Origin: Ideonella sp. MAG2
Lineage (GTDB): Bacteria; Pseudomonadota; Gammaproteobacteria; Burkholderiales; Burkholderiaceae_C
Reading direction: 5' to 3'
Assembly (NCBI GenBank): GCA_004359425.1
Contig: PTEU01000002.1
Coordinates: 1,291,074-1,355,073, forward strand
Length of the DNA: 64,000 nt
A program made the position numbers and the translations under genes. The notes below the pieces were generated by a model. It worked only from the letters and a program-made list of their open reading frames with translations. It had not been told where the DNA came from and did no database searches. Shown here piece by piece: positions 19,601 through 28,200 of the stretch (position 1 is its first letter; every line of letters begins with the position of its first letter).

Positions 19601-19742
19601 GCTGGCCATGATCCCACTGTCGCGGAGCGTGTTCTGGGGGCCGATGGCGGTGGCCATCATGGGCGGATTGATCGTGGCCACGGTGCTGACCCTGCTGGCG
19701 CTGCCCGCCATGTATGCGGCGTGGTTCCGGGTCAAGCGCTGA
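16629..19742 (+). CDS. RND efflux pump, inner-membrane transporter (AcrB/HAE1-like)
   Basis: This 1037-residue protein has the RND layout: TM1 (TRYLMVVLMVLGTAAYFQL), a large periplasmic loop, TM2-6, a second periplasmic loop and TM7-12. The proton-relay aspartates of TM4 are visible in IALGLLVDDAIIAVEMMV. TM10-11 contains FGFVALLGFIALAGMIMRNSVIL. The length and motifs fit a drug or organic-compound exporter (HAE family) rather than a heavy-metal CusA type, which would carry Met clusters. Substrate is unknown. The gene is complete and follows its adaptor gene. No outer-membrane channel gene is adjacent. Confidence 0.92.
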   Translation: MSQHADTGTARFNISRWALEHAPLTRYLMVVLMVLGTAAYFQLGQDEDPPFTFRAMVVQAFWPGATAQQMAEQVTDKVERTLQEVPNSDILRSYTKPGESLTIIQLKDSAPGKDVSEAWYQARKRVNDMRHTLPVGVIGPVFNDDFGDVYGSIYALRADGFTPEEVRVHAERIRSTLLRVPDVAKVELFGAQAEKLFVEISQKRLAQLGIDMNQVVAQLGAQNAVEGAGVLNAGTQNLQVRVGGALQTEENLRQLPIRVANPSTGQATSLRLGDIAQIKRAYIDPPAVMVRHQGHQVIALGVSMAKGGDIIRMGKALSAKMTEVKAQLPVGIELSQIQDQPRAVSRSVNEFVGVLIEAVVIVLAVSFISLGLHTKPLRIDIWPGMVVGITIPLVLAITFVTMFYWGVGLHKISLGSLIIALGLLVDDAIIAVEMMVRKMEEGFDRKSAATYAYEVTSMPMLTGTLITAAGFLPIGLAKSSVGEYTFAIFAVTSAALVISWVVSVYFVPYLGAWLLKTKKAHDGEAHELFDTPFYGRFRALVNWCVTHRWATIGATLLVFALGIVGMGKVQQQFFPDSSRPELLVDLWLPEGSTIQESEALARRFEQRVAKEPGLQSVTAWVGSGVPRFYLPLDQIFPQANVSQFILLPTSLAEREALRKRLPEVLTNEFPEARARLKLLPNGPPVPYPVQFRVVGPDVQAVREWADQAKAILRQNPQMRGVNDNWNESVKVLRLNIDQDKARALGVTSQSIAQASRVMLSGSVIGQFRDGDKLVDIVLRQPKEERDAITDIGNAYIPSASGRAIPLTQIAKIDFTWEPGVLWREGRKYAATVQGDVVDGVQGATVTAQVWPELQKLKSQMPEGMDIQIAGAVEESSKGQGSIAAGVPVMLFIMLTLLMLQLHSFSRTVLVILTAPLGIAGVAGALLLLNRPFGFVALLGFIALAGMIMRNSVILIDQIEQGRARGVATWDAIVEAAVHRFRPIVLTAAAAVLAMIPLSRSVFWGPMAVAIMGGLIVATVLTLLALPAMYAAWFRVKR

Positions 19743-19930
19743 GGTTTGTGCGCACATTCAAGGGGGCGCTGTGAAGAAACCGCCTCAAGCCCGATAGAAT
19801 ACGCGGTTTACCGGTTTCTCCAAGAGCGGGTGACTGGGGGTGCAAGCCCCCGTTTGCCGCTTTGACACATTTTGGGGTGCCGCACCATCGGCTGAGCTTT
19901 GTGCAGAGCCAGCAGGGTGGAGCGGCCAAT

Positions 19931-20017
19931 GCGCGGGTGGCGAAATTGGTAGACGCACCAGGTTTAGGTCCTGACGCCAGCAATGGTGTGGGGGTTCGAG
20001 TCCCCCCCCGCGCACCA
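19931..20017 (+). tRNA. tRNA-Leu (anticodon TAG)
   Basis: This is an 87-nt class II tRNA with acceptor GCGCGGG pairing with CCCGCGC and an encoded CCA. The anticodon loop TTTAGGT gives TAG, the variable arm is long and the T-arm is GGGGTTCGAGTCCCC. The anticodon stem has one C-A mismatch at its outer pair. It sits directly before trigger factor, a common arrangement in this family. Confidence 0.93.
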
Positions 20018-20058
20018 TCCCCTTCTTTCTCCGCACACATCACAACAGAGCCCGCACC

Positions 20059-20923
20059 ATGGCAGTGAACGTTGAAACTCTCGAAAAGCTCGAACGCCGC
20101 ATCACCCTGACGCTGGCGGCCTCTGAGGTCAACTCCGAAGTGGAGTCCCGCCTCAAGAAGCTGGCCCGCACCGTCAAGGCTGACGGTTTCCGTCCGGGCA
20201 AGGTGCCGATGTCTGTCGTGGCCCAGCGCTACGGCTACTCGGTGCAGTACGAAGTGATGAACGACAAGCTCGGTCAAGCTTTTGCCCAAGCCGCCAATGA
20301 AGCGCAGTTGCGCGTGGCCGGTGTGCCCAACATCAACCAAAAGGATGAGGCCGCAGAAGGCACGATGGCCTTTGACGCCACGTTCGAGGTCTACCCCGAA
20401 GTGAGCTTGGGTGATTTGTCCGGCGTTGAAGTTGAGCGTGTAACCGCCGAGGTGGACGACGCTGCGATCGACAAAACGGTAGACATTCTGCGCAAGCAGC
20501 GCCGCACGTTTGCGCAGCGCCCTGCCGCTGACGGCGCGCAAGCCGGTGATCGCGTGACCATCGACTTCGAAGGCAAGATCGATGGCGAGCCCTTCTCGGG
20601 TGGCAAGGCTGACGCCTTCCAATTCCTGGTCGGTGAAGGACACGCCGCAAGCCGAGCGCCGCGTGCGTTTGGGCTTGGTGGTGGCCGAGTTGGTCAAGGT
20701 CAACAACCTGCAAGCCAAGCCTGAGCAACTGCAAGCGCATATTGAAGAGATGGCGCAGAGCTACGAAAAGCCTGCGGATGTGGTGCGTTGGTATCTGTCT
20801 GATCGCAACCGCATGGCAGAAGTTGAAGCGGTTGTGATTGAGAACAATGTGGCTGAATTCGTGATGTCAAAGGCCAAGGTCGCCGACAAGGTGTTGCCTT
20901 TCGACGAGCTGATGACTGCCTGA
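20059..20923 (+). pseudogene. tig: trigger factor (ribosome-associated chaperone) with an internal deletion
   Basis: Trigger factor binds ribosomal protein L23 and nascent chains. The N-terminal ribosome-binding domain carries the signature [12 protein letters not shown], and the first part of the FKBP-type PPIase domain is present to about residue 193 ([11 protein letters not shown]). At about 20641 the frame changes. Sequence resumes in the C-terminal arm domain ([19 protein letters not shown]) and continues to the normal end ([14 protein letters not shown]). About 145 residues are missing. The tig-clpP-clpX-lon order is conserved in many proteobacteria and groups folding with ATP-dependent proteolysis. 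Confidence 0.92.
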
Positions 20924-20977
20924 CCCCTTTTTCATGGCGAGCGGCGCGGCTGCGCCAGCGCCACATGCGGTGATCAT

Positions 20978-21008
20978 CGCCCGACCGTCAGGTCGGGCGT
21001 TCTTTTTT
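20978..21008 (+). terminator. Rho-independent terminator after tig
   Basis: The 9-bp perfect stem CGCCCGACC/GGTCGGGCG with a GTCA loop is followed by TTCTTTTTT. It separates tig from clpP, so clpP needs its own promoter in the next 90 bp. Confidence 0.93.
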
Positions 21009-21096
21009 GCGGATTCAAACAGCCATTTACGGCGACATAATGGCCGCCATGCCATCGCCCGACGATGGCCTATAGCCCCTGATGGGAAGGAACTCC

Positions 21097-21705
21097 ATGA
21101 GTGCACTCGAAACGCAAGCCCTGGGCATGGTGCCCATGGTCATCGAACAGTCTGGCCGCGGTGAACGCGCCTATGACATCTACTCGCGCCTGCTGCGCGA
21201 GCGCATCATTTTCTTGGTCGGCCCCGTCAATGACCAAAGCGCCAATTTGGTGGTGGCGCAGTTGTTGTTCTTGGAAAGCGAAAACCCCGACAAGGACATT
21301 TCGTTCTATATCAATTCACCCGGTGGCAGCGTGAGCGCAGGCATGTCGATTTTCGACACCATGCAGTTCATCAAGCCCGATGTTTCGACCATGTGCATGG
21401 GCATGGCCGCCAGCATGGGGGCCTTCTTGTTGGCCGCCGGGGCCAAGGGCAAGCGTTTCTCGCTGCCCAACTCCAAGATCATGATTCACCAGCCGCTGGG
21501 CGGCACACAGGGCCAGGCCACGGACATCGAGATCCATGCCCGCGAGATACTGAAGACCCGCGAGCAGTTGAATCGCATCTTGGCCGAGCGCTCTGGCCAG
21601 CCTCTGGAGAAGATTCAAACCGATACTGAGCGCGATTACTACATGAGCGCTGAAGAAGCCAAAACATACGGTTTGATTGACCAGGTTTTGGACAAGCGCG
21701 CCTGA
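21097..21705 (+). CDS. clpP: ATP-dependent Clp protease proteolytic subunit
   Basis: ClpP forms the tetradecameric serine-protease chamber that partners with ClpX or ClpA. The 202-residue protein has the catalytic Ser in [13 protein letters not shown], His in [11 protein letters not shown] and Asp in [10 protein letters not shown]. The start ATG 21097 ([18 protein letters not shown]) is preceded by GGAAGG-type Shine-Dalgarno sequence. A short propeptide before MVPMVIEQ is expected to be processed. The gene is complete and is followed by a nested inverted repeat and then clpX. Confidence 0.97.
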   Translation: MSALETQALGMVPMVIEQSGRGERAYDIYSRLLRERIIFLVGPVNDQSANLVVAQLLFLESENPDKDISFYINSPGGSVSAGMSIFDTMQFIKPDVSTMCMGMAASMGAFLLAAGAKGKRFSLPNSKIMIHQPLGGTQGQATDIEIHAREILKTREQLNRILAERSGQPLEKIQTDTERDYYMSAEEAKTYGLIDQVLDKRA

Positions 21706-21721
21706 CCCATCTGCTAAAGCC

Positions 21722-21795
21722 TTGATGCGGGGCTAGCGATACGCCCAGCTTGGCCCCAAAAGCCCATCTTTTCCTGGGCCAATGCCCCGCATCAA
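21722..21795 (+). repeat. nested inverted repeat between clpP and clpX
   Basis: A perfect 12-bp arm TTGATGCGGGGC (21722-21733) pairs with GCCCCGCATCAA (21784-21795). Inside it a second perfect arm TTGGCCC (21750-21756) pairs with GGGCCAA (21776-21782). One base separates the arms on the right side and 16 on the left. No T run follows, so it is not a simple terminator. It could be an mRNA stabilising or processing element that sets the ratio of clpP to clpX, or a protein-binding site. The structure is seen; the role is inference. Confidence 0.7.
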
Positions 21796-21848
21796 TTGGT
21801 CTATCATTCACCCATCTTTCCTCCTGAACAGCCACGGCTCGCACATCC

Positions 21849-23117
21849 ATGCCCGATAAGAAAGGCGCCTCTGGCGAAAAGGTCCTCCACTGCTCTTTTT
21901 GCGGAAAGAGCCAGCACGAGGTCAAAAAGCTCATCGCCGGGCCCTCGGTGTTCATCTGCGATGAATGCATAGAGCTTTGCAACGACATCATTCGGGATGA
22001 AGTGCCCGCCGAGGGCCCGGCAGGCAAACCCGGCAAGTCGGACTTACCCACGCCCACTGAGATCAAAACCAGCCTGGACCAATACGTCATTGGTCAGGAC
22101 ATGGCTAAGCGAATTCTGTCCGTAGCGGTCTACAACCACTACAAGCGCCTTAAGCACATGGGTGCCAGCAAGGACGAGATCGAGCTCTCCAAGAGCAACA
22201 TCCTGCTGATCGGCCCCACCGGTTCTGGCAAAACCCTGCTGGCGCAAACCTTGGCGCGCTTGCTGAATGTGCCTTTTGTGATTGCTGACGCCACCACCCT
22301 GACCGAAGCCGGTTATGTGGGTGAGGATGTCGAGAACATCATTCAAAAGTTGCTGCAGAACTGCAACTACGATGTCGAGCGCGCCCAGCGCGGCATCGTC
22401 TACATCGACGAGATCGACAAGATCACCCGTAAGTCTGAGAACCCGTCGATCACCCGTGACGTCTCGGGCGAAGGCGTGCAGCAGGCGCTGCTCAAGTTGG
22501 TCGAAGGCACGATGGCCAGCGTTCCCCCGCAAGGCGGCCGCAAGCACCCGAATCAAGACTTCTTGCAGATCGACACCACGAACATTTTGTTCATCTGCGG
22601 TGGCGCTTTTGATGGCCTCGAAAAAGTCATTCAAAACCGCACCGAGAAGTCCGGTATCGGTTTTGGTGCCACGGTGCACAGCAAGACCGAGAAGCGGGTT
22701 TCTGAAGTGTTCCGCAATGCCGAGCCCGAAGACTTGGTCCGGTTCGGGCTGATCCCCGAGTTGGTGGGCCGTCTTCCGGTGGTCGCCACCTTGGGGGAGC
22801 TGACCGAAGAGGCCCTGGTGCAAATCTTGGTTGAGCCCAAAAACGCTTTGCTCAAGCAGTATCAAAAGCTCTTTTCCATGGATGGGGTCGAGTTGGAGAT
22901 TCGCCCCTCGGCCTTGGCGGCCATCGCGCGCCGTGCGCTGGCCCGCAAGACCGGTGCGCGGGGACTGCGCTCCATCATGGAAGGCGCGTTGATCGACACC
23001 ATGTTTGATTTGCCCACGCTCGACGGTGTGGCCAAAGTCGTTGTTGATGAACACATCATCGACGAAGGTGGTAAACCGCTGCTGGTCTACCACGAGCAAA
23101 CCAAGGCGAGCGCCTGA
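21849..23117 (+). CDS. clpX: ATP-dependent Clp protease ATP-binding subunit ClpX
   Basis: ClpX is the AAA+ unfoldase that recognises tagged substrates (such as ssrA) and feeds ClpP. The 422-residue protein starts with the Cys4 zinc-binding domain ([11 protein letters not shown] then CDECIELC). The Walker A is [14 protein letters not shown], the Walker B is VYIDEIDKI, and sensor and arginine-finger regions follow. The IGF loop that docks onto ClpP is seen in [11 protein letters not shown]. The gene is intact. Spacing to clpP is 143 bp and to lon 97 bp. Confidence 0.97.
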   Translation: MPDKKGASGEKVLHCSFCGKSQHEVKKLIAGPSVFICDECIELCNDIIRDEVPAEGPAGKPGKSDLPTPTEIKTSLDQYVIGQDMAKRILSVAVYNHYKRLKHMGASKDEIELSKSNILLIGPTGSGKTLLAQTLARLLNVPFVIADATTLTEAGYVGEDVENIIQKLLQNCNYDVERAQRGIVYIDEIDKITRKSENPSITRDVSGEGVQQALLKLVEGTMASVPPQGGRKHPNQDFLQIDTTNILFICGGAFDGLEKVIQNRTEKSGIGFGATVHSKTEKRVSEVFRNAEPEDLVRFGLIPELVGRLPVVATLGELTEEALVQILVEPKNALLKQYQKLFSMDGVELEIRPSALAAIARRALARKTGARGLRSIMEGALIDTMFDLPTLDGVAKVVVDEHIIDEGGKPLLVYHEQTKASA

Positions 23118-23214
23118 CCGCTGCCCAGTCTGTGAAGTTGGTCAAAGTCGTGCGACCAACTCCTTGCAATTCGATGCTCGAGCCCCATGTGGGTTTGAGA
23201 AAGTGAGGCATTCC

Positions 23215-25638
23215 ATGTCAGGACATCCCATCCTTCCCTCTGAACCCATCGCGCTGCCTTTGCTGCCCTTGCGCGACGTGGTGGTTTTCCCCCACATGGT
23301 CATTCCGCTGTTCGTTGGCCGCCCCAAGAGCATCAAGGCTCTAGAGGCCGCCATGGAAGCGGGCCGCCAAATCATGCTCGTGGCTCAAAAAGCCGCTGGT
23401 AAAGATGAGCCGCGCCCTGAAGACCTGTTCACCACGGGCTGCGTCTCCAGCATTTTGCAAATGCTGAAACTGCCTGATGGCACGGTCAAAGTCTTGGTCG
23501 AAGGCGTGCAGCGCGCCAACGCGCAAAGCGTGACCGATGACGGCGAGCATTTCTCGTCCGTGGTGCTGCCCATTGCACCCGCTGGTGAGCCCACCCCCGA
23601 GGTGGAGGCACTGCGGCGCGCGGTGACCCAGCAGTTTGACCAGTACGTCAAACTCAACAAGAAGATCCCTCCAGAGATTTTGACCTCCATCGCCGGTATT
23701 GACGACCCCGGTCGTTTGGCCGACACCATCGCTGCGCATCTGCCGCTGAAGCTGGAGTCCAAGCAAGCTGTGCTGGATTTGGTGGATGTGGCCAAGCGCT
23801 TGGAAAAGCTGCTGGAGCAACTCGAGCACGAAGTTGACATCCTGCAGGTGGAAAAGCGCATCCGTGGGCGTGTGAAGCGCCAGATGGAAAAGAGCCAGCG
23901 CGAGTACTACCTCAACGAGCAGGTCAAAGCCATCCAGAAAGAATTGGGTGACGGCGAAGAGGGCGCAGACCTCGAAGAACTCGAGAAAAAGATCAAGGCC
24001 GCCCGCATGCCCAAAGAGGCACGCAAAAAGGCCGATGCTGAGCTGAAAAAGCTCAAGCTGATGTCGCCCATGTCGGCCGAAGCCACGGTGGTGCGCAACT
24101 ACCTCGACACCCTCTTGAACCTGCCTTGGTCCAAGAAGTCCAAGATCAAGCACGACCTGGGCAACGCCGAGGATGTGCTGAACGAAGACCACTACGGCCT
24201 CGACAAAGTCAAGGAACGCATCCTGGAGTACCTCGCGGTGCAACAGCGAGTTGAGAAGGTGAAGGCGCCTATCCTGTGCTTGGTCGGTCCTCCCGGCGTG
24301 GGCAAGACCTCGCTGGGGCAGTCGGTGGCGCGCGCCACTGGCCGCAAGTTCGTGCGCATGGCCCTGGGTGGCGTGCGTGACGAAGCCGAGATTCGTGGCC
24401 ACCGTCGCACCTACATCGGCTCCATGCCGGGCAAGGTGCTGCAGAGCCTCTCCAAGGTTGGTGTGCGCAATCCGCTGTTTTTGCTCGACGAGATTGACAA
24501 GCTGGGCATGGACTTCCGGGGCGACCCGTCCTCCGCCTTGCTGGAGGTGCTGGACCCCGAGCAAAACCACACCTTTGGCGATCACTACGTGGAAGTCGAC
24601 TTCGACCTCTCGGACGTGATGTTTGTGGCCACCTCTAACTCGATGAACATCCCGCCAGCCCTGCTGGACCGGATGGAAGTGATTCGCCTGTCGGGCTACA
24701 CCGAAGACGAAAAGCTGCACATTGCCCAGAAGTATTTGTTGCCCAAGCAAGCCGCCAATAACGGCGTGAAGCCCGAAGAAATGGAAGTGGCTGAGTCCGC
24801 CATTCGCGGCATCATCCGCTACTACACCCGCGAGGCAGGCGTTCGCTCGCTCGAGCGCGAGGTCTCCAAGATCTGCCGCAAGGTGGTCAAGGGCATTCAG
24901 CTCAAGACCTACAGCGGCAAGGTGGTGGTGACGGACGAAAACCTGAACGACTTCCTGGGTGTTCGCAAGTACGACTTTGGTCGTGCCGAGAAGACCAATC
25001 AAGTCGGTCAAGTGGTCGGTTTGGCCTGGACGGAAGTGGGTGGCGATCTGCTGACCATTGAGGCCACTGCCATGCCCGGCAAGGGCAACATCATTCGCAC
25101 CGGCTCGCTGGGCGACGTAATGAAAGAGTCGGTCGAAGCTGCACGCACGGTGGTGCGCAGCCGCGCCCGCCGCTTGGGCATCAAGGACGAGCTCTTTGAG
25201 AAGCGCGACGTGCACATCCACGTGCCCGATGGCGCCACGCCCAAGGATGGCCCGAGCGCAGGTGCGGCCATGACCACGGCCTTTGTGTCGGCGCTCACAG
25301 GCATTCCGGTCAAGGCTCATGTCGCGATGACCGGTGAGATCACGCTGCGGGGCGAAGTCACGGCCATCGGCGGTTTGAAGGAAAAGCTGCTGGCGGCTGC
25401 CCGTGGCGGCATCAAGCTGGTGATGATTCCGGAAGACAACGTCAAAGACCTGCAGGACATCCCCGACAACGTGAAGAGTGAGTTGGAGATCGTGCCTGTG
25501 CGCTGGATCGACAAGGTCTTGGAAGTGGCGCTTGAGGCCATGCCTGTGGCCTTGCCCGATGAAGACCCGGCCGCTGTCAAGGCCGAGGCACCTGCCGCCG
25601 CACCTGTAGCAGGGACGACGGACGCCATCACGCACTGA
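23215..25638 (+). CDS. lon: ATP-dependent protease La (Lon)
   Basis: Lon degrades misfolded and regulatory proteins. The 807-residue protein has an N-terminal substrate-binding LAN domain ([19 protein letters not shown]), a central coiled coil rich in Lys/Glu, and an AAA+ module (Walker [11 protein letters not shown], Walker [12 protein letters not shown]). The C-terminal protease domain has the Ser-Lys dyad in DGPSAGAAM and [10 protein letters not shown]. The Ala/Pro-rich tail is variable in the family. Start ATG 23215 is chosen because it gives the conserved N-terminus; a longer in-frame start at 23005 lies inside clpX. A terminator follows. Confidence 0.97.
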   Translation: MSGHPILPSEPIALPLLPLRDVVVFPHMVIPLFVGRPKSIKALEAAMEAGRQIMLVAQKAAGKDEPRPEDLFTTGCVSSILQMLKLPDGTVKVLVEGVQRANAQSVTDDGEHFSSVVLPIAPAGEPTPEVEALRRAVTQQFDQYVKLNKKIPPEILTSIAGIDDPGRLADTIAAHLPLKLESKQAVLDLVDVAKRLEKLLEQLEHEVDILQVEKRIRGRVKRQMEKSQREYYLNEQVKAIQKELGDGEEGADLEELEKKIKAARMPKEARKKADAELKKLKLMSPMSAEATVVRNYLDTLLNLPWSKKSKIKHDLGNAEDVLNEDHYGLDKVKERILEYLAVQQRVEKVKAPILCLVGPPGVGKTSLGQSVARATGRKFVRMALGGVRDEAEIRGHRRTYIGSMPGKVLQSLSKVGVRNPLFLLDEIDKLGMDFRGDPSSALLEVLDPEQNHTFGDHYVEVDFDLSDVMFVATSNSMNIPPALLDRMEVIRLSGYTEDEKLHIAQKYLLPKQAANNGVKPEEMEVAESAIRGIIRYYTREAGVRSLEREVSKICRKVVKGIQLKTYSGKVVVTDENLNDFLGVRKYDFGRAEKTNQVGQVVGLAWTEVGGDLLTIEATAMPGKGNIIRTGSLGDVMKESVEAARTVVRSRARRLGIKDELFEKRDVHIHVPDGATPKDGPSAGAAMTTAFVSALTGIPVKAHVAMTGEITLRGEVTAIGGLKEKLLAAARGGIKLVMIPEDNVKDLQDIPDNVKSELEIVPVRWIDKVLEVALEAMPVALPDEDPAAVKAEAPAAAPVAGTTDAITH

Positions 25639-25647
25639 GCGCGCAAA

Positions 25648-25682
25648 AAATTCGGCGGTCTTGCGAGGCCGCCGAATTTCTT
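25648..25682 (+). terminator. terminator after lon
   Basis: An 11-bp perfect stem AAATTCGGCGG (25648-25658) with CCGCCGAATTT (25669-25679) is flanked by an A run upstream and CTT downstream. It ends lon transcripts and overlaps the promoter of the tRNA cluster. Confidence 0.85.
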
Positions 25683-25690
25683 CCTATAAT
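25661..25690 (+). promoter_or_regulatory. promoter of the tRNA-Gly/Cys/Gly cluster
   Basis: TATAAT at 25685-25690 is a perfect -10 box. TTGCGA at 25661-25666 matches the -35 consensus at four of six positions with an 18-bp spacer. The -35 box lies exactly in the loop of the lon terminator, so terminator and promoter share sequence. The first tRNA begins 60 bp downstream. Confidence 0.7.
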
Positions 25691-25749
25691 ACAAAGCTTC
25701 ACTGAGCGCGGTGGTGCACCAAACACCCACAAAACGCGGCCAGCGATAT

Positions 25750-25825
25750 GCGGGAATAGCTCAGTTGGTAGAGCGCAACCTTGCCAAGGTTGAGGTCGCG
25801 AGTTCGAGCCTCGTTTCCCGCTCCA
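25750..25825 (+). tRNA. tRNA-Gly (anticodon GCC), copy 1
   Basis: This 76-nt tRNA has acceptor GCGGGAA/TTCCCGC, anticodon stem CAACC/GGTTG with loop TTGCCAA (anticodon GCC), T-arm CGAGTTCGAGCCTCG and encoded CCA. It is identical to the copy at 25965-26040. Confidence 0.96.
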
Positions 25826-25885
25826 GGTTGTTGAAAAGCTTAGGCTTTGGGCTGACATTGTCAGCATTGCTCTTTAGGTTTAGAC

Positions 25886-25959
25886 GGCGCGATAGCAAAG
25901 CGGTTATGCCCCGGATTGCAAATCCGGTTAGTCCAGTTCGACTCTGGATCGCGCCTCCA
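25886..25959 (+). tRNA. tRNA-Cys (anticodon GCA)
   Basis: This 74-nt tRNA has acceptor GGCGCGA/TCGCGCC, anticodon stem CCGGA/TCCGG with loop TTGCAAA (anticodon GCA), and encoded CCA. It lies between the two identical tRNA-Gly genes. Confidence 0.96.
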
Positions 25960-25964
25960 CCATT

Positions 25965-26040
25965 GCGGGAATAGCTCAGTTGGTAGAGCGCAACCTTGCC
26001 AAGGTTGAGGTCGCGAGTTCGAGCCTCGTTTCCCGCTCCA
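25965..26040 (+). tRNA. tRNA-Gly (anticodon GCC), copy 2
   Basis: This gene is identical over all 76 nt to the upstream tRNA-Gly, with anticodon GCC and encoded CCA. It starts 5 bp after tRNA-Cys, so the three are almost certainly one transcript ended by the hairpin at 26047-26077. Confidence 0.96.
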
Positions 26041-26046
26041 AACCCG

Positions 26047-26077
26047 AAAAGGGGAAGTCTCATGGCTTCCCCTTTTT
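26047..26077 (+). terminator. terminator after the second tRNA-Gly
   Basis: An 11-bp perfect stem AAAAGGGGAAG/CTTCCCCTTTT with an 8-nt loop ends in five T residues. It suggests that the following tRNA-Leu has its own promoter; a GATAAT at 26116-26121 is a possible -10 box. Confidence 0.9.
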
Positions 26078-26150
26078 CGTTCAAGCACCCTGCGGGAGTT
26101 GCCCTCAAGCTTGGTGATAATGCAAGCTGCCCTGAGGGCAGTCGCATCCT

Positions 26151-26239
26151 GCCCGGATGGCGAAATAGGCAGACGCAGCAGACTTAAAATCTGCCGCCCA
26201 TCACAGGGCGTACCGGTTCGATCCCGGTTCCGGGCACCA
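26151..26239 (+). tRNA. tRNA-Leu (anticodon TAA)
   Basis: This is an 89-nt class II tRNA with acceptor GCCCGGA/TCCGGGC. The anticodon stem GCAGA/TCTGC holds the loop CTTAAAA (anticodon TAA). It has a long variable arm and encoded CCA. A terminator follows 22 bp later. Confidence 0.95.
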
Positions 26240-26260
26240 AATTGAGACCAGAAAATTCGA

Positions 26261-26292
26261 GGCCCGCTGTCTTCATAGGTCAGCGGGCCTTT
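26261..26292 (+). terminator. terminator after tRNA-Leu(TAA)
   Basis: The 9-bp perfect stem GGCCCGCTG/CAGCGGGCC has an 11-nt loop and TTT after the stem. It lies between the tRNA and the converging murI gene. Confidence 0.75.
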
Positions 26293-26377
26293 GCCTTGGT
26301 CTTGCCCGTTCGCAATTTGTCGATTGACGGGGGATCTGGGGGGCAACTTTGGGGGCGAAAGCACCACCTCCGGTCAA

Positions 26378-27202
26378 TCAAGGGTCAATGCGGCGCACCG
26401 CTTGCTCATAGGCTAGGTGTTGTTTGGCAAGCCGAGCCAACACTTCGACATCGCCGGTAGACATCAGAGTGAGTTCGGGCGCGCAAGCGTGTGGGCCAAG
26501 GGGGCGGTCGGCGGTGGTGCAGAGTTGCCGGTGCAGGCGGGCGGCTTGTTCTGCCACGGCATTGGCCGTGTCGAGCAGGGTCACATGGGGCCCAAGCCGA
26601 GCCGCGATGTCCTGGGCCACAAAAGGGTAGTGTGTGCAGCCCAAGACGACGGTGTCCACCTCGGCCTGGGTCAGCAGCGTGCAGTAGGTGTCCAGCAGTT
26701 CTTGTACGCGGGAGTGACCGGCGTCGCCCTCTTCAATGGCGGCGGCAAGGCCTGCGCAGGCCACGGGCAGCACCCAGCAATCCACCGCAAAGCGTTGCAC
26801 CAAAGATTGAAACCGCGGGCTGTTCAGCGTGCCAGTGGTGGCCATGACGCCCACACGCTTGTTGGCGCTGCGCTGAGCGGCGGGTTTGACGCCCGGCTCC
26901 ACGCCCACCAGGGGCAGGCTCGGGTAGTGCTGGCGCATGGCTTCAATGGCCGCCGCCGTGGCGGTGTTGCAGGCCACCACCACCATGGCGGCCTGCTGGG
27001 ACAGCAAGAAATCCGTGATTCGCAAGGACCGGTTCACCACGTGGCTCACATCCCGCTCGCCATAGGGGGCATGGCCGCTATCTGCCACGTAGAGCAGGGG
27101 GGCGGTGGGGTTGGTGGCCCTCAGGGCCTTAGCGACAGAGAGGCCACCAACGCCTGAGTCGAAAATGCCAATCGGTGGGGATGGGGGGGAGCAAAAAAGC
27201 AT
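26378..27202 (-). CDS. murI: glutamate racemase
   Basis: MurI interconverts L- and D-glutamate to supply D-Glu for peptidoglycan. The cofactor-independent two-cysteine mechanism is supported by VVACNTATAAAIEA and VLGCTHYPFVA. The N-terminal IGIFDSGVGGLSVAKA motif holds the acid/base Asp. Start ATG 27202 (MLFCSPPSPPIGIFDSG) gives 274 residues. A longer in-frame ATG at 27253 would add 17 poorly conserved residues. It is transcribed away from etfBA, sharing a 246-bp divergent region. Confidence 0.95.
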   Translation of the reverse strand: MLFCSPPSPPIGIFDSGVGGLSVAKALRATNPTAPLLYVADSGHAPYGERDVSHVVNRSLRITDFLLSQQAAMVVVACNTATAAAIEAMRQHYPSLPLVGVEPGVKPAAQRSANKRVGVMATTGTLNSPRFQSLVQRFAVDCWVLPVACAGLAAAIEEGDAGHSRVQELLDTYCTLLTQAEVDTVVLGCTHYPFVAQDIAARLGPHVTLLDTANAVAEQAARLHRQLCTTADRPLGPHACAPELTLMSTGDVEVLARLAKQHLAYEQAVRRIDP

Positions 27203-27245
27203 GGCGGCGCAAAGTCTACCCGCAGACCTTGCTGCCGCTCTGGGC

Positions 27246-27275
27246 TTGTGCAAACTGAGGCATTGGCTCTAAAAT
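27246..27275 (+). promoter_or_regulatory. candidate promoter upstream of etfBA
   Basis: TTGTGC (27246-27251) and TAAAAT (27270-27275) are spaced 18 bp apart. They resemble a sigma-70 promoter pointing toward etfB, which starts 173 bp later. A second -10-like TAGAAT lies at 27385-27390, just before the palindromic operator. Which one is used cannot be told from sequence. Confidence 0.4.
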
Positions 27276-27399
27276 AGCACGACCGTTCGATTTATCCTGC
27301 CAACGGAGTGACCGACAGGTAGCTACGGGTCTTCCCTGAGGGCTCACGGGCGACACGGGAACCCCGCAGGGCGCAGGCTGCCACTAGAATCTTCGGCAG

Positions 27400-27415
27400 T
27401 TTACGTAAACGTCAA
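27400..27415 (+). promoter_or_regulatory. ACGT-AA-ACGT palindromic operator before etfBA
   Basis: TTTACGTAAACGTCAA is a near-perfect 16-bp palindrome (TTnACGT-AA-ACGTnAA, one mismatched pair) located 33 bp before the etfB ATG. It resembles the operator described by comparative genomics for LiuR, a MerR-family repressor of branched-chain amino-acid and acyl-CoA catabolism in proteobacteria. ETF serves the acyl-CoA dehydrogenases of those pathways, so control by such a regulator fits. The match to LiuR is from memory and the regulator gene is not in the window. Confidence 0.5.
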
Positions 27416-27448
27416 TTCAATCCACTGATCCGATAGGAGCAACGCGAC

Positions 27449-28198
27449 ATGAAGGTACTGGTAGCCGTCAAACGCGTCGTCGACTACAACGTGAAAGTTC
27501 GCGTGAAGTCCGATGGCACGGGGGTAGACATTGCTAACGTCAAAATGAGCATGAACCCCTTTGACGAGATCGCTGTCGAAGAAGCGGTTCGTCTCAAAGA
27601 AAAGGGTGCCGTCACCGAGGTGATCGCTGTCTCTTGCGGTGTCGCTCAGTGCCAGGAAACCCTGCGTACTGCCATGGCCATTGGTGCGGATCGCGCCATT
27701 TTGGTGGAAACGGATGCAGAGCTTCAGCCTTTGGCCGTGGCCAAGTTGCTGAAGGCCTTGGTCGACAAGGAACAGCCGGGCTTGGTGCTGCTGGGCAAGC
27801 AGGCCATCGACGATGACTGCAACCAGACCGGCCAGATGCTGGCGGCCTTGGCCGATTTGCCGCAAGCGACCTTCGCCTCCAAGGTGGAGATCGCCGACGG
27901 TGGCGCGACCGTCACCCGTGAAGTGGATGGCGGCCTGGAGACGCTGAAGCTGAGCTTGCCAGCCGTCGTCACCACCGACCTGCGCCTGAATGAGCCACGG
28001 TATGTGACCCTGCCCAACATCATGAAGGCGAAGAAGAAGCCTCTGGAGGTCATCAAGCCTGCCGACCTCGGCATTGATGTGTCCCCGCGCATCAAGACCT
28101 TGAAAGTGAGCGAGCCGCCCAAGCGTGGCGCAGGTGTGAAGGTGGCCGATGTGGCTGCGCTGGTGTCCAAGCTCAAGAATGAAGCCAAGGTGATCTGA
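27449..28198 (+). CDS. etfB: electron transfer flavoprotein subunit beta
   Basis: EtfB pairs with EtfA to carry electrons from acyl-CoA dehydrogenases to ETF:quinone oxidoreductase. The 249-residue protein has the typical start [40 protein letters not shown] and the AMP-binding region ([20 protein letters not shown]). The C-terminal [13 protein letters not shown] signature is also present. It is complete, and etfA starts 3 bp after its stop. Confidence 0.96.
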   Translation: MKVLVAVKRVVDYNVKVRVKSDGTGVDIANVKMSMNPFDEIAVEEAVRLKEKGAVTEVIAVSCGVAQCQETLRTAMAIGADRAILVETDAELQPLAVAKLLKALVDKEQPGLVLLGKQAIDDDCNQTGQMLAALADLPQATFASKVEIADGGATVTREVDGGLETLKLSLPAVVTTDLRLNEPRYVTLPNIMKAKKKPLEVIKPADLGIDVSPRIKTLKVSEPPKRGAGVKVADVAALVSKLKNEAKVI

Positions 28199-28200
28199 CT

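Noticed and set aside
19836..19851. GGGGG-TGCAAG-CCCCC hairpin as a terminator before tRNA-Leu
   Set aside because: Only GTTT follows and the stem is all G-C. It may form, but termination is weakly supported.
23341..25635. 764-residue open frame antisense to lon
   Set aside because: It is the shadow of lon on the other strand. No family motif is visible and the composition is His/Leu/Val-rich from antisense reading.
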